This document shows positions 54,430 to 63,505 of a stretch of DNA of 64,000 nt, piece after piece. The position numbers were made by a program, and so were the translations under genes. The DNA is from Hankyongella ginsenosidimutans (GTDB taxonomy: Bacteria > Pseudomonadota > Alphaproteobacteria > Sphingomonadales > Sphingomonadaceae). Each line of letters begins with the position of its first letter. Within the stretch, counting starts at the first letter, position 1. The stretch covers positions 1,240,001 to 1,304,000 of the forward strand of contig NZ_CP039704.1 in NCBI RefSeq assembly GCF_005144965.1, written 5' to 3'. The notes under the pieces were generated by a model, which ran no database searches, was not told the DNA's origin, and saw only the letters and a list, made by a program, of their open reading frames with translations.

Positions 54430-54803
54430 ATGATGTCAAGATATGTGCCGACAATCCCGCAGACAAAAGGTGACCTCATGGACATCCTGGGTTCTATGAT
54501 GCTGTCTTCGCCGACCTTTGTCGATAAGACCGGCTATTTCCCCTGGTATAATCTTGAGCTTACCTTTTCAGAGCTGAACCAGGGCCTTGCTCTGCAGAGA
54601 AAGCGGCTAGGGAGGAGAGATATCTGGCGCTGCGGGAAATGTCTGACCGGATGCGCGCCCTGTTCGAGGCCGACCCCGAGGATGTCACGGGCGAGACAAC
54701 GCAGGGACAACTTATCATCCTGGAAATGCAGGAGTTGCTGCGGCAGCCAAGAAGCCCCGGTCTTAACCGGATTACGCGCATGAACCTTCTCCAACGACAG
54801 TAG
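54430..54803 (+). CDS. Putative immunity protein, first copy
   Basis: Starts 16 bp after the toxin stop. Adding one G in the run near 54614 gives a 124-residue protein: YVPTIPQTKGDLMDILGSMM, FVDKTGYFPWYNLELTFSEL, KRLGEERYLALREMSDRMRA and ELLRQPRSPG. Acidic, cytosolic, no signal peptide. It shares about two thirds of its N-terminal residues, and nearly all of its middle, with the protein at 54847. Position directly after a toxin and repetition are typical of immunity genes; function is inferred from this only. Confidence 0.65.
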
Positions 54804-54807
54804 TACC

Positions 54808-54839
54808 CACCGGATAACACCTATCTGATCACGCGATGA
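54808..54839 (+). pseudogene. Remnant of a toxin C-terminus
   Basis: Encodes PDNTYLITR and a stop, the same last nine residues as the toxin ending at 54413 (there written with different codons). It sits just before the second immunity-like gene, as the toxin end sits before the first. The rest of this second toxin end is missing. Confidence 0.7.
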
Positions 54840-54846
54840 TGGAGGG

Positions 54847-55186
54847 ATGAAAGTGGTAACAGAATATGTGCTGACGATCCCGAAGACCAAAGGTGATCTC
54901 AATGATCATCTTGGTTTTATGATGCTATCTTCACCGACTTTTATCGATAAAACTGGATATTTTCCCACATATACTATTGATACTGCATTCATTGAGCTGA
55001 ACGAGGGTCTATCGCGACTGAGAAAACGCCTCGGGGAGGAGAGATATCTGGCGCTGCGGGAAATGTCCGACCGGATGCGCGCCCTGTTCGAGGCCGACCC
55101 CGAGGATGTCACGGGGATGCGAAAAAGGCCGGCGCATCATCCTGGAAATGGAGGAGTTGCTGCGGCAGCCCAGGAAGAAGGTATGA
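54847..55186 (+). CDS. Putative immunity protein, second copy
   Basis: A paralogue of 54430: YVLTIPKTKGDLNDHLGFMM, FIDKTGYFPTYTIDTAFIEL, KRLGEERYLALREMSDRMRA. A missing G in the run near 55115 shifts the tail; the corrected end is ILEMEELLRQPRKKV with TGA at 55184-55186 (113 residues). GGAGGG just before the ATG is a good ribosome binding site. The ~90 bases encoding the middle are nearly identical to the first copy, while the 5' part differs more, suggesting recombination. Confidence 0.65.
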
Positions 55187-55245
55187 CATTGCCATCCTGA
55201 TTCACCCTGTCTGCCAAGTCCGATCCTTCCCGAAAGGCCGCCGCC

Positions 55246-56166
55246 ATGCCGCGCATCCACCCTATCGCCGCCATCCAGGCTGCTCCCCGGCTGTTCGACG
55301 CCGCCGGGACCGAGGCGCGCTTCGCCCACTGGCTCCAGCAGGCGAGGGCGGCGGGGTGTCGCTTGCCGTGTTCCCGGAGGCGTTTCTGGGCGGCTACCCC
55401 AAGGGCGTCGATTTCGGCGCGCGGGTCGGCTCGCGCAGCCCGGAGGGCGCGAGCTGTTCCGCCGCTACGCCGAGGCCGCCTATGAGCGCGATGGTCCCGC
55501 GTTTGCGCGCATCCGGGCGCTGGTCGCCGACGCCGGGATCACCGTGGTCACCGGCGTGATCGAACGGCTGGGCCAGACGCTTTACTGCGTCAGCGCCACC
55601 CTCGGGCCGGATGGCGCGGTGCTCGCCTGGCGGCGCAAACTGATGCCGACGGCGATGGAGCGGCTGATCTGGGGCCAGGGCGACGGGGCGACGCTCCAGG
55701 TGGCGCAGACCCCGCTCGGGCCTGTCTCCAGCGCCATCTGCTGGGAGAATTACATGCCGCTGCTGCGGGTCCATCTCTATGGGCAGCGCCCGGTGCTGCA
55801 CGTCGCGCCGACCGTCGATGACCGCGACGTCTGGCTGCCGACCCTGCAGACCATCGCGCTGGAGGGCGCTGCTTCGTCGTCAGCGCCTGTCAGTACATGA
55901 CCCGCGCCGACGTGGCGGACGATGTGGCCTACGCTGCGATCCAGGGCGATGCGCCGCAGACCGTGCTCATTCGTGGCGGCAGTGCGATCGTCGGGCCGCT
56001 GGGCACCGTGCTGGCCGGGCCGCTGTTCGGGGAACCGGGACTGGTGTGCGCCGAGATCGACCTCGACGACGTGACCCGCGCAGCGTTCGATTTCGACGTG
56101 GTCGGCCATTACGCCCGGCCGGACATCTTCACCCTGTCGACCGACACGACGCCGCGGATTGCCTGA
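55246..56166 (+). CDS. Nitrilase
   Basis: Nitrilase-branch enzyme that hydrolyses nitriles to acids and ammonia. Triad: Glu in LAVFPEAFLGGYPKGVDFGA, Lys in AWRRKLMPTAMERLIWGQGD, Cys in SSAICWENYMPLLRVHLYGQ; the CWEN-x-MP pattern separates true nitrilases from amidases. Breaks near 55355, 55445 and 55870. About 307 residues, normal. The natural substrate is unknown. A 110-bp repeat follows 4 bp after the stop. Confidence 0.9.
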
Positions 56167-56170
56167 TCTG

Positions 56171-56280
56171 GTAGTGGGTCATTGTGAGTAAACCGCTCGT
56201 GGTGAGCTTGGACGAACCACGAGCCGCTCGCCCTTCGTCAAGCTCAGGGTGAGCGGCAAAACTTCACAATGACCCACTAC
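56171..56280. repeat. REP-like palindromic repeat, copy 3 of 3
   Basis: The ends GTAGTGGGTCATTGTGA and TCACAATGACCCACTAC are complementary; the core CCGCTCGTGGTGAG...CTCAGGGTGAGCGG matches the copies at 11809 and 37838. It lies between the nitrilase gene and vapB. Confidence 0.88.
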
Positions 56281-56341
56281 CCTGATCTCCAGACATTGAA
56301 ATAGACATCGAATGATGCGATTTTAGGTGTAGGAGGTCGAC

Positions 56342-56530
56342 ATGCGGACGACCGTTACTCTGGATGACGAACGGCTGGCGCGCGCTATGGCGCTCTCCGG
56401 CGAAGTGGAGCGCAGCGTACTGCTGCACCGGGCGCTTGATGCGTTGATTGCCCTGGAAAGCGCGCGCCGGCTGGCGCTGCTGGCTGGATCAGAGCCTGCG
56501 CTCGAGGCCGCGCCCCGCCGCCGCCCGTGA
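56342..56530 (+). CDS. vapB: VapB-type antitoxin
   Basis: A 62-residue ribbon-helix-helix-like antitoxin of the VapB family: RTTVTLDDERLARAMALSGE at the N-terminus and LESARRLALLAGSEPALEAA with a basic tail. AGGAGG at 56331-56336 is a good ribosome binding site. Its stop overlaps the vapC start (56527-56530). It should bind and neutralise VapC and repress the operon. Intact. Confidence 0.88.
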   Translation: MRTTVTLDDERLARAMALSGEVERSVLLHRALDALIALESARRLALLAGSEPALEAAPRRRP

Positions 56531-56852
56531 TCCTCGCCGACACGTCGGTCTGGGTCCGGCACTTGCGCGACGGCGACCGGCAGCTCGCCGATGCGCTGCA
56601 GGACAATCGTGTCGTCTGCCATCCGTTCATTGTCGCCGAATTGGCGCTCGGCTCCTGCGCAATCGCACCTTGGTGCTTGGCCTGCTGGACGCCTTGCCGC
56701 AGGCACCGATCGCCGATGCGATGGAACTGCAGCAGATGATCGAGCGGCGCGCGGTCTATGGGCGCGGGATCGGTTATGTCGATGCCCATCTGCTGGCGTC
56801 CACGCTGCTCGAGGGTGGGCTGCGGCTGCTGACCAAGAGCCTTTCCGACTGA
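56527..56852 (+). CDS. vapC: VapC-type PIN-domain ribonuclease toxin, C-terminus replaced by a repeat
   Basis: PIN-domain toxin: ILADTSVWVRHLRDGD (first Asp), VAELALGSL (Glu) and GIGYVDAHLLASTLL (Asp) are the metal-binding residues. One break near 56660. The natural continuation after GLRLLT is interrupted at 56838 by the two-hairpin repeat, which adds SLSD and a stop. The lost end ([15 protein letters not shown]) is still readable at 56981-57028. The three acidic residues remain, but the missing last helix may weaken the toxin. Confidence 0.85.
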
Positions 56853-56979
56853 GCTTGAGGCACTTGTGTTGAAGTGCCTCAAGCGAAGACGATAAGAAAG
56901 GCTCACTCTTTGTGTAGACCCTTCTTGTCCGTTTTTGATTGCCGCGAAAAGTGATTCGATCAAAAACGGGAAGGGTCTA
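56838..56979 (+). repeat. Two-hairpin mobile repeat, copy C, inserted in vapC
   Basis: Third copy of the element at 12141 and 16509. Starts AGCCTTTCCGACTGAG, contains CTTGAGGCACTT...AAGTGCCTCAAG, and ends with the large hairpin whose right arm is AAACGGGAAGGGTCTA. It separates the two parts of vapC. No ORF. I cannot define a clear target duplication. Confidence 0.88.
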
Positions 56980-56980
56980 T

Positions 56981-57028
56981 GACAAGCGGCTGGCGCTGGT
57001 CGCGCAGGATTTGGGGGTTTGCGCATGA
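56981..57028 (+). pseudogene. Displaced C-terminal end of vapC
   Basis: Encodes [15 protein letters not shown] and TGA, the expected end of a VapC PIN domain (the family commonly has T-x-D-(K/R)-R-L here). Its stop overlaps the tlyA ATG, so vapB-vapC-tlyA was originally one overlapping operon. Confidence 0.8.
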
Positions 57029-57774
57029 CCGTACGTCCCGCCAAGCGTCGCGCGGACCAGATGCTGGTCGAGCGTGGTCTGGTGGAGAGCCGGGCGCGGG
57101 CGCAGGCGCTCATCATGGCTGGCGTGGTCTATTCAGGCGAGCGCAAGATCGACAAGCCGGGTCAGTTGCTAGCCGAGGACCAGCCGCTCGACGTGCGCGG
57201 GCGCGATCACCCTGGGTCAGCCGCGGCGGCCTGAAACTCGACCATGCGCTTGCGTATTTCGGCTGGGACATCACGGACAGTCTCGTGATCGACGTTGGTG
57301 CCTCGACCGGCGGGTTCACCGATGTGGCGCTCAGTCGCGGTGCGGCGCGGGTCTATGCGGTCGATGTCGGGCATGGGCAACTGGCCTGGAAGCTGCGCCA
57401 GGACCCCGCGTCATTGTGCTGGAGAAACTGAATGCGCGCCATCTGAGCACGGCAGAGGTGCCGGAGCCGGTCGATCTGGTGGTCTGCGACGCCAGCTTCA
57501 TCAGCCTGAAAACCGTGCTGCCGGCCAGTCTGGCGCTCACCCGGCCGGGCGCGCGGCTGGCCGCGCTCATCAAACCGCAGTTCGAGGCCGGGCGCGAGGC
57601 CGTCGGCAAGGGCGGTGTGGTGCGCGACCCGGCGGTACATGCGGCGGTCTGCGCCGAGGTCGCCGCCTGGTTCGGCGCACAACCGGGCTGGCACGTGCTC
57701 GGGGTCACGCCGAGCCCGATCGAGGGCCGGAGGGTAACAAGGAATTCCTGATCGGGGCGGTTCGCGCAGGGTGA
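57025..57774 (+). CDS. tlyA: TlyA-family rRNA methyltransferase
   Basis: N-terminal S4 RNA-binding domain ([20 protein letters not shown]), then an FtsJ-like methyltransferase: [40 protein letters not shown] (SAM loop), [20 protein letters not shown] and [20 protein letters not shown]. Family members 2'-O-methylate rRNA, with some called hemolysins. Breaks near 57212, 57410 and 57732. About 250 residues. The ATG overlaps the displaced vapC end. Confidence 0.9.
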
Positions 57775-57815
57775 CGGATCGGCGACAGCGGCTATCCTGC
57801 TATGCTCAAGATACG

Positions 57816-57930
57816 TCCTCCCCATCTGGGAGGAGAACCACCCGTCAGGGTGGTGGAGAGGCGACAGATACCTGGTATTTTTCACCCCTCCGCCCGCCTT
57901 TCAGACGGACACCTCCCTGCCAGGGGAGGA
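57816..57930. repeat. Cluster of short GC hairpins before the RNA methyltransferase gene
   Basis: TCCTCCC/GGGAGGA, ACCACCC/GGGTGGT and CCTCCC/GGGGAGG hairpins follow each other within 115 bp. This composition is that of dispersed intergenic repeats common in related bacteria. Only one copy is seen here, so the assignment rests on the structure. Confidence 0.55.
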
Positions 57931-57967
57931 TTTTGTTTCCGCGCACAGGTCCCCTATACCGCGTGTC

Positions 57968-59191
57968 ATGACTCGCCTTACTGTCTCCTACCTGGCTGCC
58001 CGCGGCGATGGCGTTGCCTTGCGTGACGGCGGAGTACCCGTCTTCGTGCCCGAAAGCGCGCCCGGCGACACCGTGCTGCTGAACGAGGCGGGGCGCGTGG
58101 CAGTGATCGAACCGGGGCCGAACCGGGCGACCCCTGCCTGCCCGCACTTCGGGGCCTGTGGCGGCTGCACGTTGCAGCATATCGCCGAGCCGCTGTATCG
58201 CCGCTGGCTGTCGGACCGCATTCTCACCGCGCTTGAGCAGCATGGCGTGACTGTCGGCCATGTCGAGCCGACGCATCTGTCGCCGCCCGGTGCGCGCCGG
58301 CGGGCTTCGCTGCGCGCCGTCAAGAAGGGCGGCACGGTCGGCATCGGCTTCAACGCCGAGCGCAGCCATACGCTGGTCGACATCCGCGCCTGCCCGGTGC
58401 TGCATCCGCGACTGTACCAGGTGGCGGACGCCGTGCGCAGTTTTCTGCCGCCGCGCATGCGCGAGAGCCAGGCGGTCGGTGTGCAGATGACGCAGACCGA
58501 CAGCGGCGTCGACCTGCTGCTGACCAATCTTTCTGCCGACAAACTCCCCGAGATCGAGGCGCTGACCACGTTCGCCGAGGCGCAGGATCTGGCGCGGCTG
58601 TCGATCGAGGGGCCGCTTGGCGTCGACATCATCGCGGAGCGGCGCACGCCGGTCCTGCACTTTGACGGCGTGCCGGTGTGGCTGCCGCCTGCCAGCTTCA
58701 CCCAGGCGACACCGGACGGCGAGGCTGCGCTGATTGCGGCGACCATTCTGGCGGCAGGACCGCAAGGTCCGATCGCCGATCTGTTTGCCGGGCTGGGCAC
58801 CTTCAGCCTGCCCTTGAGCCGCATCGCGCCGGTCGAGGCGATCGATGCCGCCAAGCCGGCGCTCGACGCGCTGGAGCGGGCTGCCCGCGCGCACCACAGG
58901 CCGGTGACGGCCGCACACCGGGACCTGTTCCGGCGGCCCCTGCAACCCAGCGAACTCAAGCGCTATGCGACGGTAGTGGTCGATCCGCCGCGTGCGGGTG
59001 CCGAGGCGCAATCCGCAGCGCTCGCGAGCTCGACTGTTGAGCGGGTGGTCATGGTCTCCTGTAACCCGAACAGCTTTGCACGGGATGCGCGGCTGCTCGC
59101 TGATGGTGGTTTCCGGCTGGAGCGGCTGTGGCCGGTCGGCCAGTTTCTCTGGTCGACGCATGTGGAGCTGGTCGCGCAGTTCAGCCGGTAA
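57968..59191 (+). CDS. RlmD/TrmA-like 23S rRNA (uracil-5-)methyltransferase family protein
   Basis: Class I RNA m5U methyltransferase. N-terminal TRAM-like region (GVPVFVPESAPGDTVLL), iron-sulfur cysteines in CPHFGACGGCTLQH plus the Cys of IRACPVLHPRL, a Rossmann domain (IADLFAGLGTFSLPLSRIAP), VVVDPPRAGAEAQSAALAS and the catalytic Cys in VVMVSCNPNSFARDARLLAD. Intact, 407 residues. The exact uridine target cannot be told. Confidence 0.9.
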   Translation: MTRLTVSYLAARGDGVALRDGGVPVFVPESAPGDTVLLNEAGRVAVIEPGPNRATPACPHFGACGGCTLQHIAEPLYRRWLSDRILTALEQHGVTVGHVEPTHLSPPGARRRASLRAVKKGGTVGIGFNAERSHTLVDIRACPVLHPRLYQVADAVRSFLPPRMRESQAVGVQMTQTDSGVDLLLTNLSADKLPEIEALTTFAEAQDLARLSIEGPLGVDIIAERRTPVLHFDGVPVWLPPASFTQATPDGEAALIAATILAAGPQGPIADLFAGLGTFSLPLSRIAPVEAIDAAKPALDALERAARAHHRPVTAAHRDLFRRPLQPSELKRYATVVVDPPRAGAEAQSAALASSTVERVVMVSCNPNSFARDARLLADGGFRLERLWPVGQFLWSTHVELVAQFSR

Positions 59192-59195
59192 GCTA

Positions 59196-60491
59196 CTACA
59201 TCGGGATGACGCCGCCGCGCGCCATCACGAAGCGCACCTGGGTCAGCGCCTTGGGATCGGCAAGCGGGTCGCCGTCGACCGCGATGATGTCGGCGGACTT
59301 GCCGACGGCCAGGGTCCCGACTTCGTCCTGCAGGCCCATCAGGCTGGCGGCGGTCAGCGTGGCGGAGGTGAGCGCGGCGCGTGGCGTCATGCCGCCATAG
59401 CGGACCATCAGTGCGAATTCCTCACCGTTGCGCCCGTGCTCGAACACGCCGGAGTCGGTGCCGAAGCCGACCGCGATGCCCATCGCGATTGCCTTGCCAA
59501 GTGCCTGGCCGCGCTGGGTCAACACCTGCCGGACCTTGGCGTCGACCTGCGGCGTGTAGATGCCCTTGCCCACCCGTTCCTCGATGCCGGTAAACGCCAT
59601 CAGGGTCGGCACGAACGCCACATTGTTCGCTTTCATGGCCTTCAGCGCCGCATCGTCCGCGAAGGTGCCGTGCTCGATGGTGTCGATCCCGGCCCTGGAG
59701 GCCGACTCGATGCCGCGCGGGCCGTGCGCGTGCGCTGCAACCTTCAGCCCGAGGCCGTGCGCGGTGCTGACGATCGACTGGACCTCCGCGTCCGTGAAGT
59801 GCTTGTCCAGCCCGCGCGCCTGCTGGGAGAGCACGCCCCGGTCTCGGTGATCTTGATGACATCGGCCCCGGCGCGGCTGGCCTCGCGCACGCGGGCAGCG
59901 CATTCGTCAACGCCGGTGCAGGTATTGTGCGCGGACAGCGCATCGATCACTTCGCGGCGGAAGTTGCTGACGTCGCCGTGGCCGCCGATGATCGAGACCG
60001 CCGGGCCGGAGGCCTGCACGCGCGGGCCGGGGAACAGGCCGTCGCGGATGCCGTCCCGCAGGGCGAAGCCGACATCCGGTGCCGAGCCGACGTCGCGCAC
60101 GGTGGTGAAGCCGGCGCGCACGGTCAGCAGCGCGTTCTTGACACCGACGGCGGTTGAATATTCGTCCGTGACGACCGCGTCTTTCCAGTAGGGCGTACCG
60201 GGATCGAAGCTCAGGTGCACGTGCAGGTCGATCAGACCGGGCAACACGGTCTTGTCGCCAAGGTCGACAGTCTCGACACTCTCCCGTTCGCTGATCTCGG
60301 GAAGGCACCGCGCTCGACGCGGCCCGGCTTGATCGCCAGGATACGCCCGGCGCGCACGGCGATGGTCGCCGGTGCCGCATTGTCCTTGCTGGGATCGAAA
60401 ATGACCTTGTTCGATCCGATCAGCATCACCTGCGCCTGCGCACTGCCTGCAGCAAGCGCCATGCCGAGCAGAAGCCCTGCAAAAACTTCAT
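59196..60491 (-). CDS. Exported metal-dependent amidohydrolase
   Basis: Amidohydrolase-superfamily (PF01979-type) enzyme with a signal peptide ending SAQAQ. Metal ligands: LPGLIDLHVHLSFDP (HxH), the bridging Lys in ADVIKITETGA, His in KVAAHAHGPRGIESASRAGI and IEHGTFADD, and Asp in VGFGTDSGVFEHGRNGEEFA. Closest to Xaa-Pro dipeptidase/imidazolonepropionase-like periplasmic members. Breaks near 60465, 60300 and 59840. About 430 residues. Substrate unknown; converges on the RNA methyltransferase gene with a 4-bp gap. Confidence 0.87.
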
Positions 60492-60607
60492 CACCACCGC
60501 TCCCGTATTATTTTATGGCGCGAGAGTGACGAAGTATTTCCGCTTTGGCAAGCAGAAGGCGGGGCATCCCTCCCCGCTCGCCCTGAGCCTGTCGAAGGGC
60601 AGCGGCG

Positions 60608-60640
60608 CCGCTCATGGTTCGTCAAGCTCACCATGAGCGG
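60608..60640. repeat. Short palindromic repeat, relative of the REP-like core
   Basis: CCGCTCATGGT pairs perfectly with ACCATGAGCGG across TCGTCAAGCTC. CCGCTC and GAGCGG are the same sequences that flank the core of the longer repeats, but their long inverted ends are absent here. CGCCCTGAGCCTGTCGAAGG just upstream (60580-60600) belongs to the same type of sequence. Confidence 0.7.
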
Positions 60641-60671
60641 CGGGGTCCAGTGCACCATGAGCGGAGCACAC

Positions 60672-61006
60672 TTACACGGTGAAGCTTTCACCGCAGCCGC
60701 AACGGCCCTTCTCGTTCGGATTGCGGAATACGAAGCCTTCCGCGAAATCGTCCTCCTGCCAATCCATCTCCGAGCCGATGAGATAAAGGATCGACATCGG
60801 ATCGATGAACAGCGTGCCGGCCGGGGTCTCGACCCGCTCGTCCATCGGTTCGGCTCGTCGACATAGTCGACCTTGTAGGAGAGGCCGGAACAGCCCTTCT
60901 GCGGTGTTGAGAGGCGCACGCCCGCCGCCGGCGTTGCGCGGGCGGCGAGGATGGCGCGGATTCTCTCGGCGGCGGTATCGGTGACGGTCAGGATCGCCTT
61001 GGCCAT
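60672..61006 (-). CDS. sufA: SufA/HesB-type iron-sulfur carrier
   Basis: A-type Fe-S carrier. The three conserved cysteines are visible: LSTPQKGCSGLSYKVDYVDE and, at the end, GRCGCGESFTV. ILTVTDTAAERIRAILAAR is the N-terminal signature. A break near 60852. About 112 residues. Last gene of the suf operon; it begins 2 bp after the sufT stop. It could also be named iscA/erpA; the operon context favours SufA. Confidence 0.9.
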
Positions 61007-61008
61007 GG

Positions 61009-61382
61009 TTACAGCATCCCCAGTTCGAGTTTGGCTTCGTCGGACATCGCCTGCGGGTTCCAGGGTGGGTCCCACACCAGATTGACATTCGCATGGCTGA
61101 CACCGGGCACGGCGCTGACACGGATTTCCACCTCGGCCGGCATCGACTCCGCGACCGGGCAGTGCGGCGTGGTGAGCGTCATCGTGACCTCCACCTCGCC
61201 GTCCTCGGACACGTCGACGCCGTAGATGAGGCCGAGGTCGTAGATGTTGACCGGGATTTCCGGGTCGTAGATGTCGCGCAGCGCCGCCACCACCTGATCG
61301 TGGAGCGAGGGCGCTGGCTCCGGCGCGGGGTTGAGGAACCCTCCAGGAAATCCGGGCGCCGGGTATCGGTCTCGTGGCTCAT
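61009..61382 (-). CDS. sufT: SufT/MIP18-family (DUF59) Fe-S assembly protein
   Basis: DUF59 domain with VVAALRDIYDPEIPVNIYDL and LTTPHCPVAESMPAEVE containing the conserved reactive Cys; ends DPPWNPQAMSDEAKLELG. Members help mature Fe-S proteins. A break near 61340 separates the N-terminal MSHETDTRRPDFLE. About 124 residues. Overlaps sufS (61379-61382). Confidence 0.9.
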
Positions 61383-62599
61383 TGGAAAATCCTCACGACG
61401 GTATGTAGCGCCTTTTCCAGCCGGGCGACGTCGTCCAGGCTGTTGTAGACACCGAAGCTGACCCGGGCGGTCGCCGGCACGCCGAGCGCCTGCATCAGCG
61501 GCTGTGCGCAGTGGTGGCCGGCGCGGATGTTGATGCCGGCCTCGTCCAGGATGGTGCCGATGTCGTGCGGGTGCACGCCGTCCATCGCGAACGACAGGAT
61601 GCCGGTTGCGTCCTTGGGTCCGAGCACGCGCAGGCTGTTGAACCGGCGCATCACGTCGCGTGCTGCCTCGGTCAGTGTTGCCTCATGGGCGTGGATCGCG
61701 TCCAGCCCGATCGCCTCGACATAATCGATCGCCGCATGCAGGCCGAGCACGCCGACGATGTGCGGCGTCCCCGCCTCGAACCGCTGCGGCGCGGGTGCGT
61801 AGGTGGTGCGCGCGAACGTCACGGTCTCGATCATCGCGCCACCCCGTGCCAGGGCGGCATGGCGTCGAGGATGTCGGCCTTCGCCCACAGCACGCCGATC
61901 CCGGTCGGCCCGTAGAGCTTGTGGGCGGACCAGACGTAGAAGTCGCAGCCCAGGGCCGCCACGTCGACCGGCCGGTGCGGCACCGCCTGGCAGCCATCGA
62001 CCAACAACAAGGCCCCGACTGCATGAGCCAGCGCGGCCATCCGGGGAATATCGACGTGAGTGCCGAGCACGTTGGACACATGGGTGACCGCCACCAGCTT
62101 GACCGCCCCGTCGATCAGCCGTTCCGCGGCGGCATAGTCGAGGTCCCCGTCCGGCGTGATCGGGATGACGCGGATGGCAAAGCCCAGCCGGTCGCGCAGC
62201 AACTGCCAGGGCACGATGTTGCTGTGGTGTTCGAGTTCGCTCAGCACCACGACGTCGCCGGGACCGAGGTTGGCGGCCCCAGGTGTTGGCGACCAGATTG
62301 ATGCCCTCGGTCGCGCCGCGCACGAACACGATCTCCTGCGGGCCGCCAGCACCCATGAAGCGTGCGGCGGCCGCGCGCGCGGCCTCGTAGCGCTCGGTCA
62401 TGCTCTGCGAGCGGGCATAGACGCCGCGGTGGACGCTGGCGTAATCCGAGCCGTAGCCGGCGGCGATGGCATCGATCACGACCTGCGGCTTCATCGCCGA
62501 GACGGCGCTGTCCAGATAGACCAGCGACGGGTGTGCATCGAACACCGGGAAATCCGCACGGTAATCGAACGGCTGTTCCTTGCGGGCGAGTGCGGTCAT
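61379..62599 (-). CDS. sufS: SufS cysteine desulfurase
   Basis: PLP enzyme that supplies sulfur to SufBCD. The PLP Lys lies in DFYVWSAHKLYGPTGIGVLW, and the active-site Cys in NIRAGHHCAQPLMQALGVPA; IVFVRGATEGINLVANTWG and ELEHHSNIVPWQLL are typical. The N-terminal LDSAVSAMKPQVVIDA resembles the SufS LDsAAs motif. Breaks near 62285, 61853 and 61835. About 407 residues. Overlaps sufD by four bases. Confidence 0.94.
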   Translation of the reverse strand: MTALARKEQPFDYRADFPVFDAHPSLVYLDSAVSAMKPQVVIDAIAAGYGSDYASVHRGVYARSQSMTERYEAARAAAARFMGAGGPQEIVFVRGATEGINLVANTWGRQPRSRRRRGAERTRTPQQHRALAVAARPAGLCHPRHPDHAGRGPRLCRRGTADRRGGQAGGGHPCVQRARHSRRYSPDGRAGSCSRGLVVGRWLPGGAAPAGRRGGPGLRLLRLVRPQALRADRDRRAVGEGRHPRRHAALARGGAMIETVTFARTTYAPAPQRFEAGTPHIVGVLGLHAAIDYVEAIGLDAIHAHEATLTEAARDVMRRFNSLRVLGPKDATGILSFAMDGVHPHDIGTILDEAGINIRAGHHCAQPLMQALGVPATARVSFGVYNSLDDVARLEKALHTVVRIFQ

Positions 62600-63505
62600 G
62601 CCTTGCCTCCCAGGGCGGTGGCCATCCAGCCGTCCACGGGCGCTTGCAGCAGGTCGCGCAGCGCGCCTCCGGCAGCGGTGCCAGGATATCGGCAAGGAAA
62701 GCCTGCAGCAGCAGCGCCCGCGCCGCCTCCGGCGTCAGGCCACGGCTGGCGAGGTAGAATAGGGCGGCCTTGTCCAGCTCGCCGACGGTTGCGCCATGGG
62801 CGCACTTCACGTCGTCCGCGTAGATTTCCAGCTCGGGCTTGGCGTTGGCGGTTGCCGTCCGCGCCAGCAGCATGGCCTTGAGCGATTGCGCGCCGTCCGT
62901 ACCCTGCGCGTCCTGTGCGACATAGGTCTTGCTGAGGGTGTTGCCGGTCGCGCGCTCGGCCAGCACGGTGCGTACGGTCTGGCGGCTCAGGCAATCCGGC
63001 ACCTTGTGGTCGACGCGGCTGACGATCTCCAGCGTCTGGGCCGATCGGCCCAGCTGCCCGGCATAGAGATGCGCCTGCGCCTGTGCGCCATCCAGCGAGA
63101 CGGCGAAGGCCAGCCGGCTGAAGTCGCCGCCGATATTCAGCGCCACGCATTCATACACCGCCTGCGCCGCGACGGACACGGTGAAGGCGGCGGTGGTGAC
63201 GCCTGCACGCGACTGCGGGATGACGTGCAGCAGCCGGGCACCCGGCTCCAGCACAATGTCTACGGCCAGGTCGCACCAGTCGCCGGGGGCGGCGAACGCC
63301 TCGATGAGCGTCGCGCTGGCGCCTGCCGGCACGACGATGCGGCGGGCCAGCCGCTGCGCGTCAGCGCTTTGGGTGACGCTTGCGCCATCGTCCAGCGTGA
63401 GGTGCCCGTCTGCGACCGGAGCCTGCCAGTCGGCGACGCGCGCCAGCGCCTTCAGGTCGCTGTAGCGCCAGGCTTCGTCGCGGGGAGAGGAAGTGCGGTC
63501 AGCAT
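62596..63505 (-). CDS. sufD: SufD Fe-S assembly scaffold protein
   Basis: Partner of SufB and SufC in the SufBCD scaffold. EAWRYSDLKALARV at the N-terminus is the family hallmark; the beta-helix and the C-terminal ELEIYADDVKCAHGATVGEL with FYLASRGLTPEAARALLLQA are clear. Breaks near 63483 and 62660. About 303 residues, slightly short in the N-terminal domain. The ATG overlaps the sufC stop (TGATG). Confidence 0.92.
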
